Source: Diphasiastrum complanatum (lineage: Eukaryota > Streptophyta > Lycopodiopsida > Lycopodiales > Lycopodiaceae). From it: a stretch of DNA of 64,000 bases. A model generated the notes under the pieces. The model was given only the letters and a program-made list of their open reading frames with translations. It did no database searches and was not told the origin of the DNA. The DNA lies in the NCBI GenBank assembly GCA_029204225.1, contig CM055106.1:3750039-3814038 (forward strand). Direction: 5' to 3'. The stretch's first letter is position 1, and every line of letters begins with the position of its first letter. Below are positions 10,362 to 20,306 of the stretch, in pieces. The translations under genes and the position numbers were made by a program.

Positions 10362-10598
10362 ATGTCAACCATGGGTGGTTATTTGTTGGAATCAAGTGAG
10401 AGACTCACTTCCACAAATTATTCCATTTGGAAAGTGAGGATGGAATCACTCCTAGTGATCCATGACCTCCTTGGCATAGCTCTAGGAGTTGAGGAAGATC
10501 CTCAAGCTACCCAAGAACAAACCAAATACAAGAAGAGAGCAAGATTAGCTCTACATTGCATAAAGTTGAATGTATGCAATGACCTCTTTCAAAAGTAG
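10362..10598 (+). pseudogene. Copia Gag N-terminal fragment
   Basis: ATG-initiated frame MSTMGGYLLESSERL..NYSIWKVRMESLL, the start of the copia Gag (UBN2/DUF4219-type) that forms the virus-like particle. About 76 residues are kept, ending at NVCNDLF, where the intact homologue continues LKEV. The fragment is cut by the junction with gypsy integrase sequence. The inverted copy starting at 15718 has a 5-base deletion that this copy lacks. Confidence 0.8.
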
Positions 10599-10599
10599 G

Positions 10600-10898
10600 A
10601 CCTTATATTATTGTAAATAGAATATTGTATAAATTAGGAGCTGACGATAGTCTTTGTCGATGTTTAGAACCAACCGAGGCGACCGCTGTACATGAGGAAC
10701 ATTCTGGGGGTCACTATGCTCTTAAAAACACTACAAAAAATATTTCCAATGCTAAATATTGGTGGCCTACCGTCTATAGAGATGTTAAATTATTCATTCA
10801 AAAATGTTATGCATGCTAGAGGATGGAGAAACCCAGCTTCGCGACACATTGGCCGCTTACTCCAATTATTCCCTTAGCACCTTTTGAGAAGTGGGGAA
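10600..10898 (+). pseudogene. Ty3/gypsy integrase zinc-binding domain, left half
   Basis: The frame reads LYKLGADD..., HEEHSGGHYALKNTTKNI, YWWPTVYRDVKLFIQKCYAC, the HHCC zinc finger of Ty3/gypsy integrase. CYAC is followed by TAG where CQ is usual (CAG to TAG), then RMEKPS..LAPFEKWG. It breaks after WG at the copia LTR starting at 10899; the frame resumes as GIDFVGP at 21483. Together the halves give the familiar PFEKWGIDFVGP passage, so a copia array was inserted into this gene. Confidence 0.85.
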
Positions 10899-11746
10899 TG
10901 ATAAATTTTACAGTTTTTTGGACAATAATAATTGTACTTTACAATCATAGAGAGTTATTGGTTGCTTAATCAATGAATCTATCAAGTTCTACACATTAGA
11001 TCTTGATCTAGATTCACTACACTTGGATTTAAGCAAGAGCAATGGATCAACACATCATTTTTTAGTGAAGCAGCCTCACACGTGTGGAGTACTGTCCACA
11101 GTATGGCCTGCACCTGAAACAACAAGTACAATGATACTAGATAGCAATCATACATAAAAATCACAAGACAAATGACTAGAAACCTCACAAAAGTGTAGAG
11201 TGTAAAAGTCTCATCAATCTTCTTAGCAAAATGATGATCCTTTTATAGATCAAGTACATCCATGAGTCTGGTACAGGCTAGCAGGTCTTCACACATGTGA
11301 AGAGTGCCACATCACTCAGATCTATCCATTTGATCCATCCTTGATCCTTATCCAATAGTTGACCTTCTAGAATATGTCTAAAATCCAAAAAGCTAGTTTC
11401 CTAGAATATAATAATATTCTCTACAAAATAGGATCTAAGGAAAATGGTCAACTCTTATCTTCTAGTATTCTATACACACGTGTGAACATCCACTTTCCAT
11501 GTGGGAGCATTTACTCATGCACATGCAAGGAAAAGCTAATTTGTAGGTGACTAAAAACTAGTCATTTCATGTTCACACTAACTAGAATGATACAAAATCA
11601 ATTTGGATATATACAAACATGAAAAGTACATCCTTTCACATGTGCAAACAGGCTCCACACGTGTGAAATCAGATCATCAACATATTCTAATGGTTGATTA
11701 ATATTTACATGAACCGATGTCAAGTGAGAAGTGACAATTTTCAACA
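10899..11746 (-). repeat. 3' LTR of the composite copia
   Basis: On the minus strand it starts TGTTGAAAATTGTCACTT at 11746 and ends at 10899 within the gypsy gene. It contains perfect CACACGTGTG at 11077-11086, 11475-11484 and 11656-11665, the last forming a spaced pair with TTTCACATGTGC at 11634-11645. Confidence 0.85.
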
Positions 11747-11760
11747 CTCCTCCTCACTTC
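11747..11760 (-). other. Polypurine tract
   Basis: On the minus strand GAAGTGAGGAGGAG directly precedes the 3' LTR start. This is where plus-strand DNA synthesis of the element is primed. Confidence 0.7.
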
Positions 11761-11809
11761 TAACTTGGCAAATCTAGTGTACATCTATCTACAATTCCAA
11801 GAGCATATC

Positions 11810-12379
11810 TTAACTTAAAAAATGGATCTTTGGCAATGGTTTGGTTAAGGTATCAGGTATGCATTCGGATGATGGTACATGATGTAGTTGCACTTCCTTG
11901 AATTGTACCTTCTCCCTCACAAAGTGGTGAGCTATCTCAATATGCTTTGTTCTAGCATGGAAGATAGGATTTGAAGCAATTTGTTGAGAAGCTTGATTGT
12001 CACAAAATATGTAAGGGATCTCCTTAGCCTCTAGCACATGTAGTTCCATCAAGAGTCTTCTTAGCCATAGGAGCTCTTTGGTTGTTGAAGTCAATGCCTT
12101 GTACTCGGCTTCACAAGAAGATAGTGAGATTGTATCTTGCTTTCTGGAAAGCCAAGATATCACTCCTCCACAAAGAAATGTTGAAAATGCACTAATGGAC
12201 TTCCTATCCATCTTGTCACCTACAAAATCTGAATCCGAGTAGGCTCTCAAGGGCAAGTTAGGTCCTTCATAAAGTATGCCAAAAAATCTAGTACTAGAAA
12301 CATATCTAAGTACTCTCTTGGCACTTTTCCAATGATGAACTAAAGGAGCTTGCATACTTTGACTCAACTTGCTTACCAA
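11810..12379 (-). pseudogene. Copia RNase H domain
   Basis: Residues YSDSDFVGDKMDRKSISAF, SLSSCEAEYKAL, FCDNQASQQIASNP and ARTKHIEIAHHFVREKV mark the copia RNase H that degrades the RNA strand during reverse transcription; acidic residues of the active site are visible in SDSDF, CEAEY and CDN. It ends with DTLTKPLPK and a stop shortly before the polypurine tract. The domain reads open from MVSKLSQSM onward; the junction with RT upstream is frame-shifted near 12380. Confidence 0.85.
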
Positions 12380-12384
12380 AAAAC

Positions 12385-13531
12385 TTAAGTCAGGTGTAGT
12401 GATGGGTAATAGATTAGAGAGCTTATAAGCTTCCTAAAGAGGGTGATGTCCTCAAAGGATGCTTCATCACCTTCATTAGTTGCTTTCACAACATGCTCCA
12501 TAGGGGTGTTAATCCCCTTACAATCTTTCATACCAAACTTTTCAAGAATGGAAGCAACATACTTAGATTGACATATGAGAGTACAATTTCTACTTCTAGA
12601 CACTTCTATCCCAAGTATAAACTTTAGGAAGCCTAGATCTACCATCTTGAACTCACTACATAAATCAATTTTTACTTTGCCTATGACTTCATCATCATTT
12701 CCTGTCATAATGATGTCATCAACATAAAGCACCAGCATGATGATCTTTCCTTCATTACATTTGAAATATAAAGAAGGTTCATAAGCACTTAGTACAAAAG
12801 CCAAGGGAATAGAGAAAATCATAAAGCCTAGAGTACCAAGCTCTAGGTGCTTGCTTCAAGCCATATAGGCTCTTCCTTAAGTATCACACCTTTTGTTCCT
12901 CACCAACCTTGATGAAGCCCTCGGGTTGCATCATGTAGATTTCCTCTTCTAAGAAGGCATTCAAGAAGGCATTTGTCACATCCATTTGGTAGAGATCCCA
13001 TTTGAACAAAGTAGCAATGCAAACGATTAATCTAATAGTTACAAGCTTAGCTACAGGTGCAAATGTTTCTTTATAATCCAATCCTTTTATTTGAAGAAAT
13101 CCCTTAGCAACAAGCCTAGCTTTGTACTTACTAATAGATCCATCTTGATTGTACTTAATTCTATAAATCCACTTACATGCAAGTGGTTTCTTTCCTCTTG
13201 GAAGATTTACAAGATTCCAAGTATGATTCTCTTCTAATGCATCATACTCTACTTGCATTGCATCTCTCCAAACTTTAGATTTATATGCTTCTTCAAAAGA
13301 TGATGGTTCTTCAAGCAATGTAGCTGAAAAAGAGTAAGAGGTAGAAGATGTAGAGTCTTCCTTTTGCTTTCCCTTGTTTACATAGGTAAGCCTCGAGGGC
13401 TCGGCCTTGCTCCTTGTTGATCTTCTTGGTGCCCTTTGACTAGAATCTTTCTCTCCATCCTCGGATTTGTCAAGATCCTCCTCGAGTTTGTCAAGTTCCT
13501 CCTCGGGTTTGTCAAGATCTTCAATGCACAA
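12385..13531 (-). pseudogene. Copia reverse transcriptase domain
   Basis: The N-terminal part (W..AMQVEYDALEENHTWNL, GCKWIYRIK-type, YKARLVAKGFLQIKGLDY, DVTNAFLNAFLEEEIYM) and the catalytic part (LVLYVDDIIMTG, YILGIEVSRS-type) lie in different frames, with the [10 protein letters not shown] region between 12822 and 12884 in the third frame. Both active-site aspartates of YVDD are kept. At about 13450-13510 the linker has a threefold acidic repeat (EELDKLEEDLDKSED). Small indels make it non-functional as one polypeptide. Confidence 0.85.
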
Positions 13532-14549
13532 TGGGTTAGATCATTAGACAAGCTTTTAGAAAATTGTGACTCATCAACAAGTACATCCTTGCATACCTTT
13601 ACTCTCTTGGATATAGGATCATATATCCTATAGCCCTTGCTATTTTCTCCATAGCCAACAAAAATCCCTTTGAAGGAGGTAGCATTTTTCTTCCTTCTTG
13701 TCTCCAAAGGGATGTGGACATAACAAATACATCCAAAGACTTTAAAATCTTTTACATTGGGTTTCTTACCAAACAAAGTTTGATAAGGTGAGATCCCATC
13801 AATAGCACTACTAGGAAGTCTATTACACAAGTAATTAGCACATGTTATAGCTTCTCTCCAAAATGAGATGGGAAGTGATGCATCAAGTCTTAAGGACTTT
13901 GCACATTCACATAGACTCCTATTTTTCCTCTCGGCCACCCCATTTTGTTGGCGGGTGTAGGAACAAGTGTATTGCAATTTAATGCCATTGATCTCACAAA
14001 AGTCTTTCATTTTATTGGAGGTGTACTCTCCTCCATTATCACATCTTAGTGCATTGATGCAAGTACTAAGTTGCTTCCCAACTAGAGACTTGGACTTAAT
14101 GAAAGCTTCATATACAAGACTTTTCTTTGATAGTAACTCAATCCATGCGAATCTAGTACAATCATCTATAAAAGTTACATACATCAAGGCACCTCCATTA
14201 CTTGCATGTGAAAAACTATGTACATCAGAATGTATGAGATCCAAGGGAGAGGGAGATCTTGATGAAGATCTCTTGTAAGAAGATTTGTGTGACTTTGCAA
14301 GGCCACATGCCTCACACATCTTTCCACATGTTTTGAAGCTCTTGGTAGGTAGAGAGCTAGTTCCTTGCTTGCCATTGACTCCATGGATTGAAGATTAGGA
14401 TGGCCTAATCTCTTATGCCAAAGCTCCACTTGAGATAGGTCTTCCCTAGCCAAGTTCACACTTTCATTTGCAGCATTAGCATCCAACTTGAAAAGCCTAC
14501 CTTGATTAATGCCACTAGTTATGCACTTATCATTTTTCAGATCTAACAA
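13378..14549 (-). pseudogene. Copia integrase domain
   Basis: The GAG-pre-integrase segment (WHKRLGHPNLQSMESM, near 14430) leads into CEACGLAKSHK and the core. Catalytic residues are in place: Asp in LIHSDVHSF, Asp in RCDNGGEY and Glu in QQNGVAERKNR. The C-terminal part (FKVFGCICYVHIPLETRRKK, FKGIFVGYGENSKGYRIYD) is open. A frameshift joins the pre-integrase and core pieces near 14250. The domain would insert cDNA into the genome; with the neighbours broken it is a relic. Confidence 0.88.
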
Positions 14550-14649
14550 ACTCCATTCTTGAAATGTACATCTAGTCCATTGTCCATGAATTGTCCTACA
14601 CTAAGCAATTTTCTTGAAATGGTAGGAACACACAAAACATTATCTAGAT

Positions 14650-14880
14650 CTATCCTTTCAGATGGCCTAAGCAAAGAGGAATAGATCCTATGCCATCTGT
14701 CTTGCATTCTTGATCACTAGCAGTGAATATTGACTGCTTAGAGTCATTACAAGAGAGAAGAGTACAAAAATAATGCTTGTTAAAAGACATGTGGGAACTA
14801 GCCCCACTCTCTATCCACCATGTGTCTTGACTTGAAGTTGGTGTAGATGCAACCATTATGGATATGTTGAATCCTTCCTC
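14650..14880 (-). pseudogene. Copia protease segment with D-to-E change
   Basis: The retropepsin signature reads WWIESGASSHMS, where the family has WWIDSGASSHM; the catalytic Asp is Glu (codon at 14809-14811). The sister copy at about 19130 still reads WWIDSG. The enzyme normally cuts Gag-Pol. The downstream IYGIGSIPL-type strand is open up to a stop at 14650. The change alone would be expected to inactivate the protease. Confidence 0.75.
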
Positions 14881-15718
14881 ATCTTCTTCCTCTTGAGCAA
14901 TTTTCCCTTGATCTCCATTTGCTTGTTGATTCTTCTTCAAGTAACATTCTGAGGCAAAGTGTCCTTTCTTCCCACAAAAGAAACACTTGAGCTTTGCCTT
15001 GTTCTTCACCTTGAAAGGTAGAACCTCCATTCTTCATCTTTTTGCCTTGATTTTTCTTGAATGGATGTTGTTTCTTCTTGCCTTTGGATGTAAAGTTTGC
15101 TTTCTCCTCTCCTCCATTAAGTGACATGCCTTCCATTCCTGTCTTGAGGTGTAGGAGTCTACTCTCCTCAGCCACAAGAACATTATGCAACTTTTCAATG
15201 GATGGAAGAGTGTATTGAATAGCAAATGATTGGACCAAGTTGGTGAACTCATCACCTAGGCCATTCAATATGATTTGTACTAGCTCTTGATCTTGGATCT
15301 TTTCTCCTATAGCACTCAATTCCTTGTTAAGAGATTTGATCCTAAGGATATACTCTTATCCACTCTCTCCTCTTCTTTCATGCTTTGAAAGACTTTATTC
15401 CTTAGCATGAGGATTCTTTAAGTGTTATTGGATTCATAGATACTCTTTAATGCATCCCAAGCCTCTTTGGATGAGGCACAAGAAGACACCTCCTTCAAGA
15501 GGTCATTGCATACATTCAACTTTATGCAATGTAGAGCTAATCTTGCTCTCTTCTTGTGTTTGTTCTTGGGTAGCTTGAGGATCTTCCTCAACTCCTAGAG
15601 CTATGCCAAGGAGGTCATGGATCACTAGGAGTGATTCCATCCTCACTTTCCAAATGGAATAATTTGTGGAAGTGAGTCTCTCACTTGATTCCAACAAATA
15701 ACCACCCATGGTTGACAT
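14881..15718 (-). pseudogene. Copia Gag, frame-shifted
   Basis: It starts MSTMGGYLLESSERL at 15718. A 5-base deletion near 15567, relative to the left-arm copy at 10362, shifts the frame. Gag continues in other frames with GEKIQDQELVQIILNGLGDEF and a lysine-rich segment. The zinc knuckle (CFFCGKKGHFASEC, minus strand, about 14991-14950) binds element RNA. It feeds directly into the protease segment. The first ~220 bases belong to the right arm of the inverted duplication. Confidence 0.85.
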
Positions 15719-16298
15719 TGTAGAATGAATGCTCTTCTAAATCACAAAGATTTATGAATTTTAAATATCTATGAAAAGACAAGCTCACAAGAGTGCCTAT
15801 AGCCTTGTCTCTATCAAACTAGCACACAAACTTGAATGATACACAATTAGATCTTGACAAAAATTCCTAGCTTTCACTCTCACAAAAATTTTTTTTTTAC
15901 ACTTTTCTTAGAGGTTTCACTTCAACTAAGGATCTGAACAAATTAGCCTCTTAGATCTGATCTTAAAGTCCAAAAAGAAATGCTTCAATGATCCAAAACT
16001 CTATTTGGTCATAGGCATTAGCCAGATTGAATCTAGACCAATACTATGCTTCAAAAAGCACTAAAAATGAACTAGAATTGAGATTATAGGACCAGAAAAC
16101 ACAAAATAACTTGAAATGAAAGTTGTTGTATGGTTTTACACGTGTGAAAAGTACATACACAGCCTCCAAGTTGATTTGATCCAAATAGAAACAAGCTATC
16201 ACTCTAGATGAACTCACCCTCACTAGTATTGGCCAAAAAACAAATTTTGCCAATGATTTTTGCAAGTTTTATGAATCAAATGATCACGCTCTTACTTA
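15719..16298 (-). other. Copia leader (right arm copy)
   Basis: Inverted duplicate of the leader at 9782-10361, with the same internal open frame at 16044-16265. Non-coding in my view. Confidence 0.6.
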
Positions 16299-16310
16299 GC
16301 TCTGATACCA
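16299..16310 (-). other. Primer binding site, minus strand
   Basis: Minus strand reads TGGTATCAGAGC directly after the LTR end AATTTTATCA. Confidence 0.85.
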
Positions 16311-17173
16311 TGATAAAATTTCAGTTTAAAGGACAATAATGACTGTACTTAACAATCATAAAGAGTTATTGGTTGCTTAATCAATGGATCTATCAAGTTC
16401 TACACTTTAGATCTTGATTGAGACTCACTACACTTAGATTTAAGCAACAAAACTTCAGAAACTAGTGATAGCGGCCTCACACATGTGGAGTACTGTCCAC
16501 TGTATGGCCTACACCTGAAACAACAAGTACTTTGGTTCTTGATAGCAATAATTATTTAAATCACAATTCTATTGACTAGAAATCTCACAAAAGTGTAGAA
16601 TGCAAAAGTCTCATCAATCTCATTAGCAAAATGATGATCCTTTTATGGATCAAGTACATCCATGAGTCTAGTACAATCCATCAAGTACATCCATGAGTTT
16701 GGTACACGTGTGAAGAGTGCCACATCACTCAGATCTATCCATATGATCCATCCTTGATCCTTATCCAAAGTTGACCTTCTAGAATATGGCTAAAATCCAA
16801 AGAGCTAGGTCTCCTAGAATATAGGAATATTTTTTACAAAATAGGATCTAAGAAAAATGGTCAACTCTTATCTTCTAGAACTCTATACACACCTGTGAAC
16901 ATCCACTTGCCATGTAGGAGCATTACTCATGCACATGCAAGGATAAGCTAATTTTTAGGTGACTAGCCAACTTGACTAAAAACTAGTCAAATCATGTTCA
17001 CACTTAACTTGATTGATACAAAATCAAAATAGATATTTACAAGTATAAAAAGTACTTTCTTTCACACATGGGAACGGGCTCCCCACATGTGAAATCAGAT
17101 CATAAACTTTGTTCTCATGATTGATCTTTATTTACAATAAAAAATGACAGGTGAGAAGTGACAATTTTCAACA
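16311..17173 (-). repeat. Internal copia LTR, 863 bp
   Basis: Minus strand, from TGTTGAAAATTG (17173) to ..TTTTATCA (16311). It is the 5' LTR for the gag-to-RNase H block to its left. The spaced motif pair is at 17060-17094. It has a segment near 16540-16650, missing from the left-arm copy, that also occurs in the other LTRs of this family. Confidence 0.85.
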
Positions 17174-17497
17174 TGCTCAACATAGGATGTCTTCGCAATC
17201 TGCTTGCCAACCTATGATGAGCATAGGTTAGAAGAGGACTAAAGATACAACCTATGCTTAGCATAGGTTGCTACTCATATTTTTTCTGTTTTATAAGGCT
17301 TAGTCTGAGAAAAGTGATACTTTTGAGATGTTTTTGTAAGAAAATGTGTTATATTTTCAGTTTTAATTTTTAGAGATTTTTCACAAAAACTACTTGTCTT
17401 ATTAAAGTTTTCAGTATTTTCGTTCAAGTAGTGATTTAAATTTTCCTAAAGAATTTTTTTCTTTGCAGATTTTCAATTGTCTTTGATAATTTTCAAA

Positions 17498-18217
17498 ATG
17501 TCAAGGATTTCTTTCAAAATTTCGGATAAACCTCAAGATATTCCACTAAAAGATGAGAATAAATTCATGTATTACTTCACCAGAGGAGTCAACAACACAA
17601 AGCTATCGGAGCTTTTTATTTATTTAGCTGAAAAGCCTGATAGAGGAGACTCACAATTCAAAGTTCAAGGAAGATTGCTTGCTGATCAACCAGATGAGGA
17701 TGAGGAAGAAGGTTTTGTGAACATACTTGTAAAGGAGACGGATAAGTCTCATTACATTTTCATTCTGAACGAGACTATGATAAAGATTCGACTTTGCTAG
17801 GATGAGGCCATCAGAGCCTATTTTGATAAAGCTCTAGTTACTTTGGTGAGTGACTATAAAACATTTTTATTCAAGTATGTCTACATTTGTTTCATGCTTA
17901 GCATACTGGTTACTAAATATAAAATTCTTTGAACTTTTAAGTAAAAGCCTTTACTCATTATATTTTAAACTTGATTTTTGTTTTTGTTTAGAGCATGAAG
18001 TAATGCTTAAAAATGGTTCTAGCTGCTATTATTGAGTAGAAAGATCCGGTCTATTCATTACAGAGTTCAAAAGGTGTATCTATTGGACCTCGCAAGCCTG
18101 CTTCTACCACTGCTCAGGTCACAAAGTCGGACTCTAAAAACATTGAGGATGAAACTGTAGTTGTCCCTCATCCCAAAAAAAAGAGATCTCATAATATTTC
18201 TGAGTCTTCTCCCTCTT
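17498..18217 (+). pseudogene. Duplicated 5' part of the broken gene
   Basis: Exon 1 (17498-17845, 348 bases as in the source), a 146-base GT-AG intron (17846-17991) and the start of exon 2 (17992-18217). MSRISFKISDKPQDIPL.. continues through an acidic stretch (DEDEEEGFVNIL) to IRLC*DEAIRAYF. The TAG after IRLC is in both copies, so it predates the duplication. This copy keeps Asp-Arg in PDRGDS and Tyr/Gln in exon 2 where the source copy has stops, but has its own TAG in IIE*KDP. It is cut at 18217 by copia gag sequence. Confidence 0.7.
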
Positions 18218-18581
18218 GAGCAATGTTCCCTTGATCTCCATTTGCTTGTTGATTCTTCTTCAAGTAACATTATGAGGCAAAGTGTCCTTTCTTCCCACAA
18301 AAGAAACACTTGAGCTTTGCCTTGTTCTTCACCTTGACTTTGGAAGTAGAACCTCCATTCTTCATCTTTTTGCCTTGATTTTTCTTGAATGGATGTTGTT
18401 TCTTCTTGCCTTTGGATGTAAAGTTTGCTTTCTCCTCTCCTCCATTAAGTGACATGCCTTCCATTCTTGTCTTGAGGTGTAGGAGTCTACTCTCCTCAGC
18501 CACAAGAACATTATGCAACTTTTCAATGGATGGAAGAGTGTATTGAATAGCAAATGATTGGACCAAGTTGGTGAACTCATC
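18218..18581 (-). pseudogene. Copia Gag C-terminal piece (second copy)
   Basis: DEFTNLVQSFAIQYTLPSIEKLHNVLVAEESRLLHLKT through a lysine-rich stretch to the zinc knuckle CFFCGKKGHFAS. It is nearly identical to 14879-15270. On its upstream side it is fused in frame to integrase residues (TRDLHQ-DEFTN at about 18581), which reverses normal Gag-Pol order, so it is a recombination product between two copies. Confidence 0.8.
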
Positions 18582-19057
18582 CTGATGAAGATCTCTTGTA
18601 AGAAGATTTGTGTGACTTTGCAAGGCCACATGCCTCACACATCTTTCCACACGTTTTGAAGCTCTTGGTAGGTAGAGAGCTAGTTCCTTGCTTGCCATTG
18701 ACTCCATGGATTGAAGATTAGGATGGCCTAATCTCTTATGCCAAAGCTCCACTTGAGATAGGTCTTCCCTAGCCAAGTTCACACTTTCATTTGCAGCATT
18801 AGCATCCAACTTGAAAAGCCTACCTTGATTAATGCCACTAGTTATGCACTTATCATTTTTCAGATCTAACAAACTCCATTCTTGAAATGTACATCTAGTC
18901 CATTGTCCATGAATTGTCCTACACTAAGCAATTTTCTTGAAATGGTAGGAACACACAAAACATTATCTAGATCTATCCTTTCAGATGTGCCTAAGCAAAG
19001 AGGAATAGATCCTATGCCATCTGTCTTGCATTCTTGATCACTAGCAGTGAATATTGA
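18582..19057 (-). pseudogene. Copia protease end and pre-integrase piece
   Basis: ITSGINQGRLFKLDANAANESVNLAREDLSQVELWHKRLGHPN and the CVRHVALQSHTNLL segment, matching 14184-14700 very closely. It stops at TRDLHQ, where gag sequence is fused. The reading frame 18270-18872 is therefore a chimeric integrase-Gag frame that is open but cannot be an ordinary element product. Confidence 0.8.
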
Positions 19058-20058
19058 CTACTTAGAGTCATTACAAGAGAGAAGAGTACAAAAATAATGC
19101 TTGTTAAAAGACATGTGGGAACTAACCCCACTATCTATCCACCATGTGTCTTGACTTGAAGTTGGTGTAGATGCAACCATTAAGGATATGTTGATTCCTT
19201 CCTCTTCTTCTTCCTCTTGAGCAATGTTCCTTGATTTCCTTTGGCTTGTTGATTCTTCTTCAAGTAGCATTCTGAGTCAAAGTGTCCTTTCTTTCCACAA
19301 AAAAAACACTTTAGTTTTGCCTTGTTCTTCACTTTGCCTTTGGAGGTAGATCCTCCATTCTTCATCTCGGCCTCCTTGCCTTGATTTTTCTTGAATGGAT
19401 TTTGCTTTTTCTTGCCTTTAGATGTAAAGTTAGCTTTCTCCTCTTCTCCATTAAGTGACATGCTATCCATTCTTGTCTTGAGGTGTAGAAGCCTACTCTC
19501 CTCAACCACAAGAACATTGTGCAACTTCTCAATGGATGGAAGAGAGTCTTGAATGACAAATGATTGGACTAAGTTGGTGAACTCATCACCTAGACCATTC
19601 AAGATGATTTGTACTAGTTCTTGATCTTGGATCTTCTCTCCTATTGCACTTAACTCCTTGTTAAGATATTTGATCCTAAGGACATATTCTTGTCCACTCT
19701 CTCCACTTCCTTTCATGCTTTGGAAAACTTGATTTCTTAGCATGAGGATTCTTGAAGTATTGTTGGATTCATAAATGCTCTTTAATGAATCCCAAGCCTC
19801 TTTGGATGAGGTACAAGAAGACACCTCTTTCAAGAGGTCATTGCATACATTTAACTTTATGCAATGTAGAGCTAATCTTGCTCTCTTCTTGTATTTGGCT
19901 TGTTCTTGGGGAGTTTGAGGCTCTTCCTCTACTCCTTGAACTATGTAATATAGATCAAGGATCACTAGGAGTGATTCCATTCTCACTTTCCAAATGGAGT
20001 AATCTGTGGAAGTGAGTCTCTCACTTGATTCCATCAAATATCCACCCATGGATGACAT
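19058..20058 (-). pseudogene. Copia Gag and protease start (outer copy)
   Basis: ATG at 20058 (MSSMGGYLMESSERLTSTDYSIWKVRMESLL). Gag is open for about 290 codons, with KYKKRARLALHCIKLNVCNDLLKEV, the GEKIQDQELVQIILNGLGDEF block and the zinc knuckle CFFCGKKGHFDSEC. It then shifts frame near 19200 into the protease, which keeps the catalytic Asp (WWIDSGVSSHMS). It diverges clearly from the inner copy (for example YYIVQGVEEEPQTPQEQ), so the array combines two related elements rather than one duplicated element. Confidence 0.85.
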
Positions 20059-20306
20059 TTTAGAATGAATGATTTTTAAAATCACAAAGATTTTTGAATT
20101 TTAAAAGATCTATGAAAGGGCCTACAGCTTACTAGAATGCCTATAGGCTTGTCTCTATCAAACTAGCACACAAGCTTGAATGATACTCAAAGATCTTACC
20201 AAAAATTCCTAGCTTTCACTCTCACAAAAAAAAATTGCTTTACACTTTTCTTAGAGATTTCACTTCAACTAAGGATCTGAACAAATCAGCCTCTAAGATC
20301 TTATCT
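20059..20306 (-). other. Leader of the outer copia copy
   Basis: Aligns with 15719-15965 in the same orientation up to ..GATCTTATCTTAGA; beyond about 20306 the expected sequence continues only in reverse, starting near 21348. Confidence 0.65.

Larger units (their letters stand above)
7989..10598 (+). repeat. Left arm of a ~2.6-kb inverted duplication
   Basis: This arm matches the reverse complement of 15496-18217 almost base for base by eye. It holds part of the broken gene (exon 1, intron 1, start of exon 2), its upstream flank with the CCTATGCTAAGCATAGG palindrome, a copia LTR, primer site, leader and the first ~78 codons of gag. The arms differ by a ~110-bp stretch present only in the right LTR and by point changes. 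It stops at 10598, where gypsy integrase sequence starts. Confidence 0.85.
15496..18217 (-). repeat. Right arm of the inverted duplication
   Basis: Reverse-complement partner of 7989-10598: gag start, leader, primer site, LTR, flank, then exon 1, intron 1 and part of exon 2 of the broken gene (plus strand here). It ends at CTTCTCCCTC, where copia gag sequence resumes at a CTCTTGAGCAA microhomology. This arm lies inside the composite copia and the left arm lies outside it. Confidence 0.85.
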
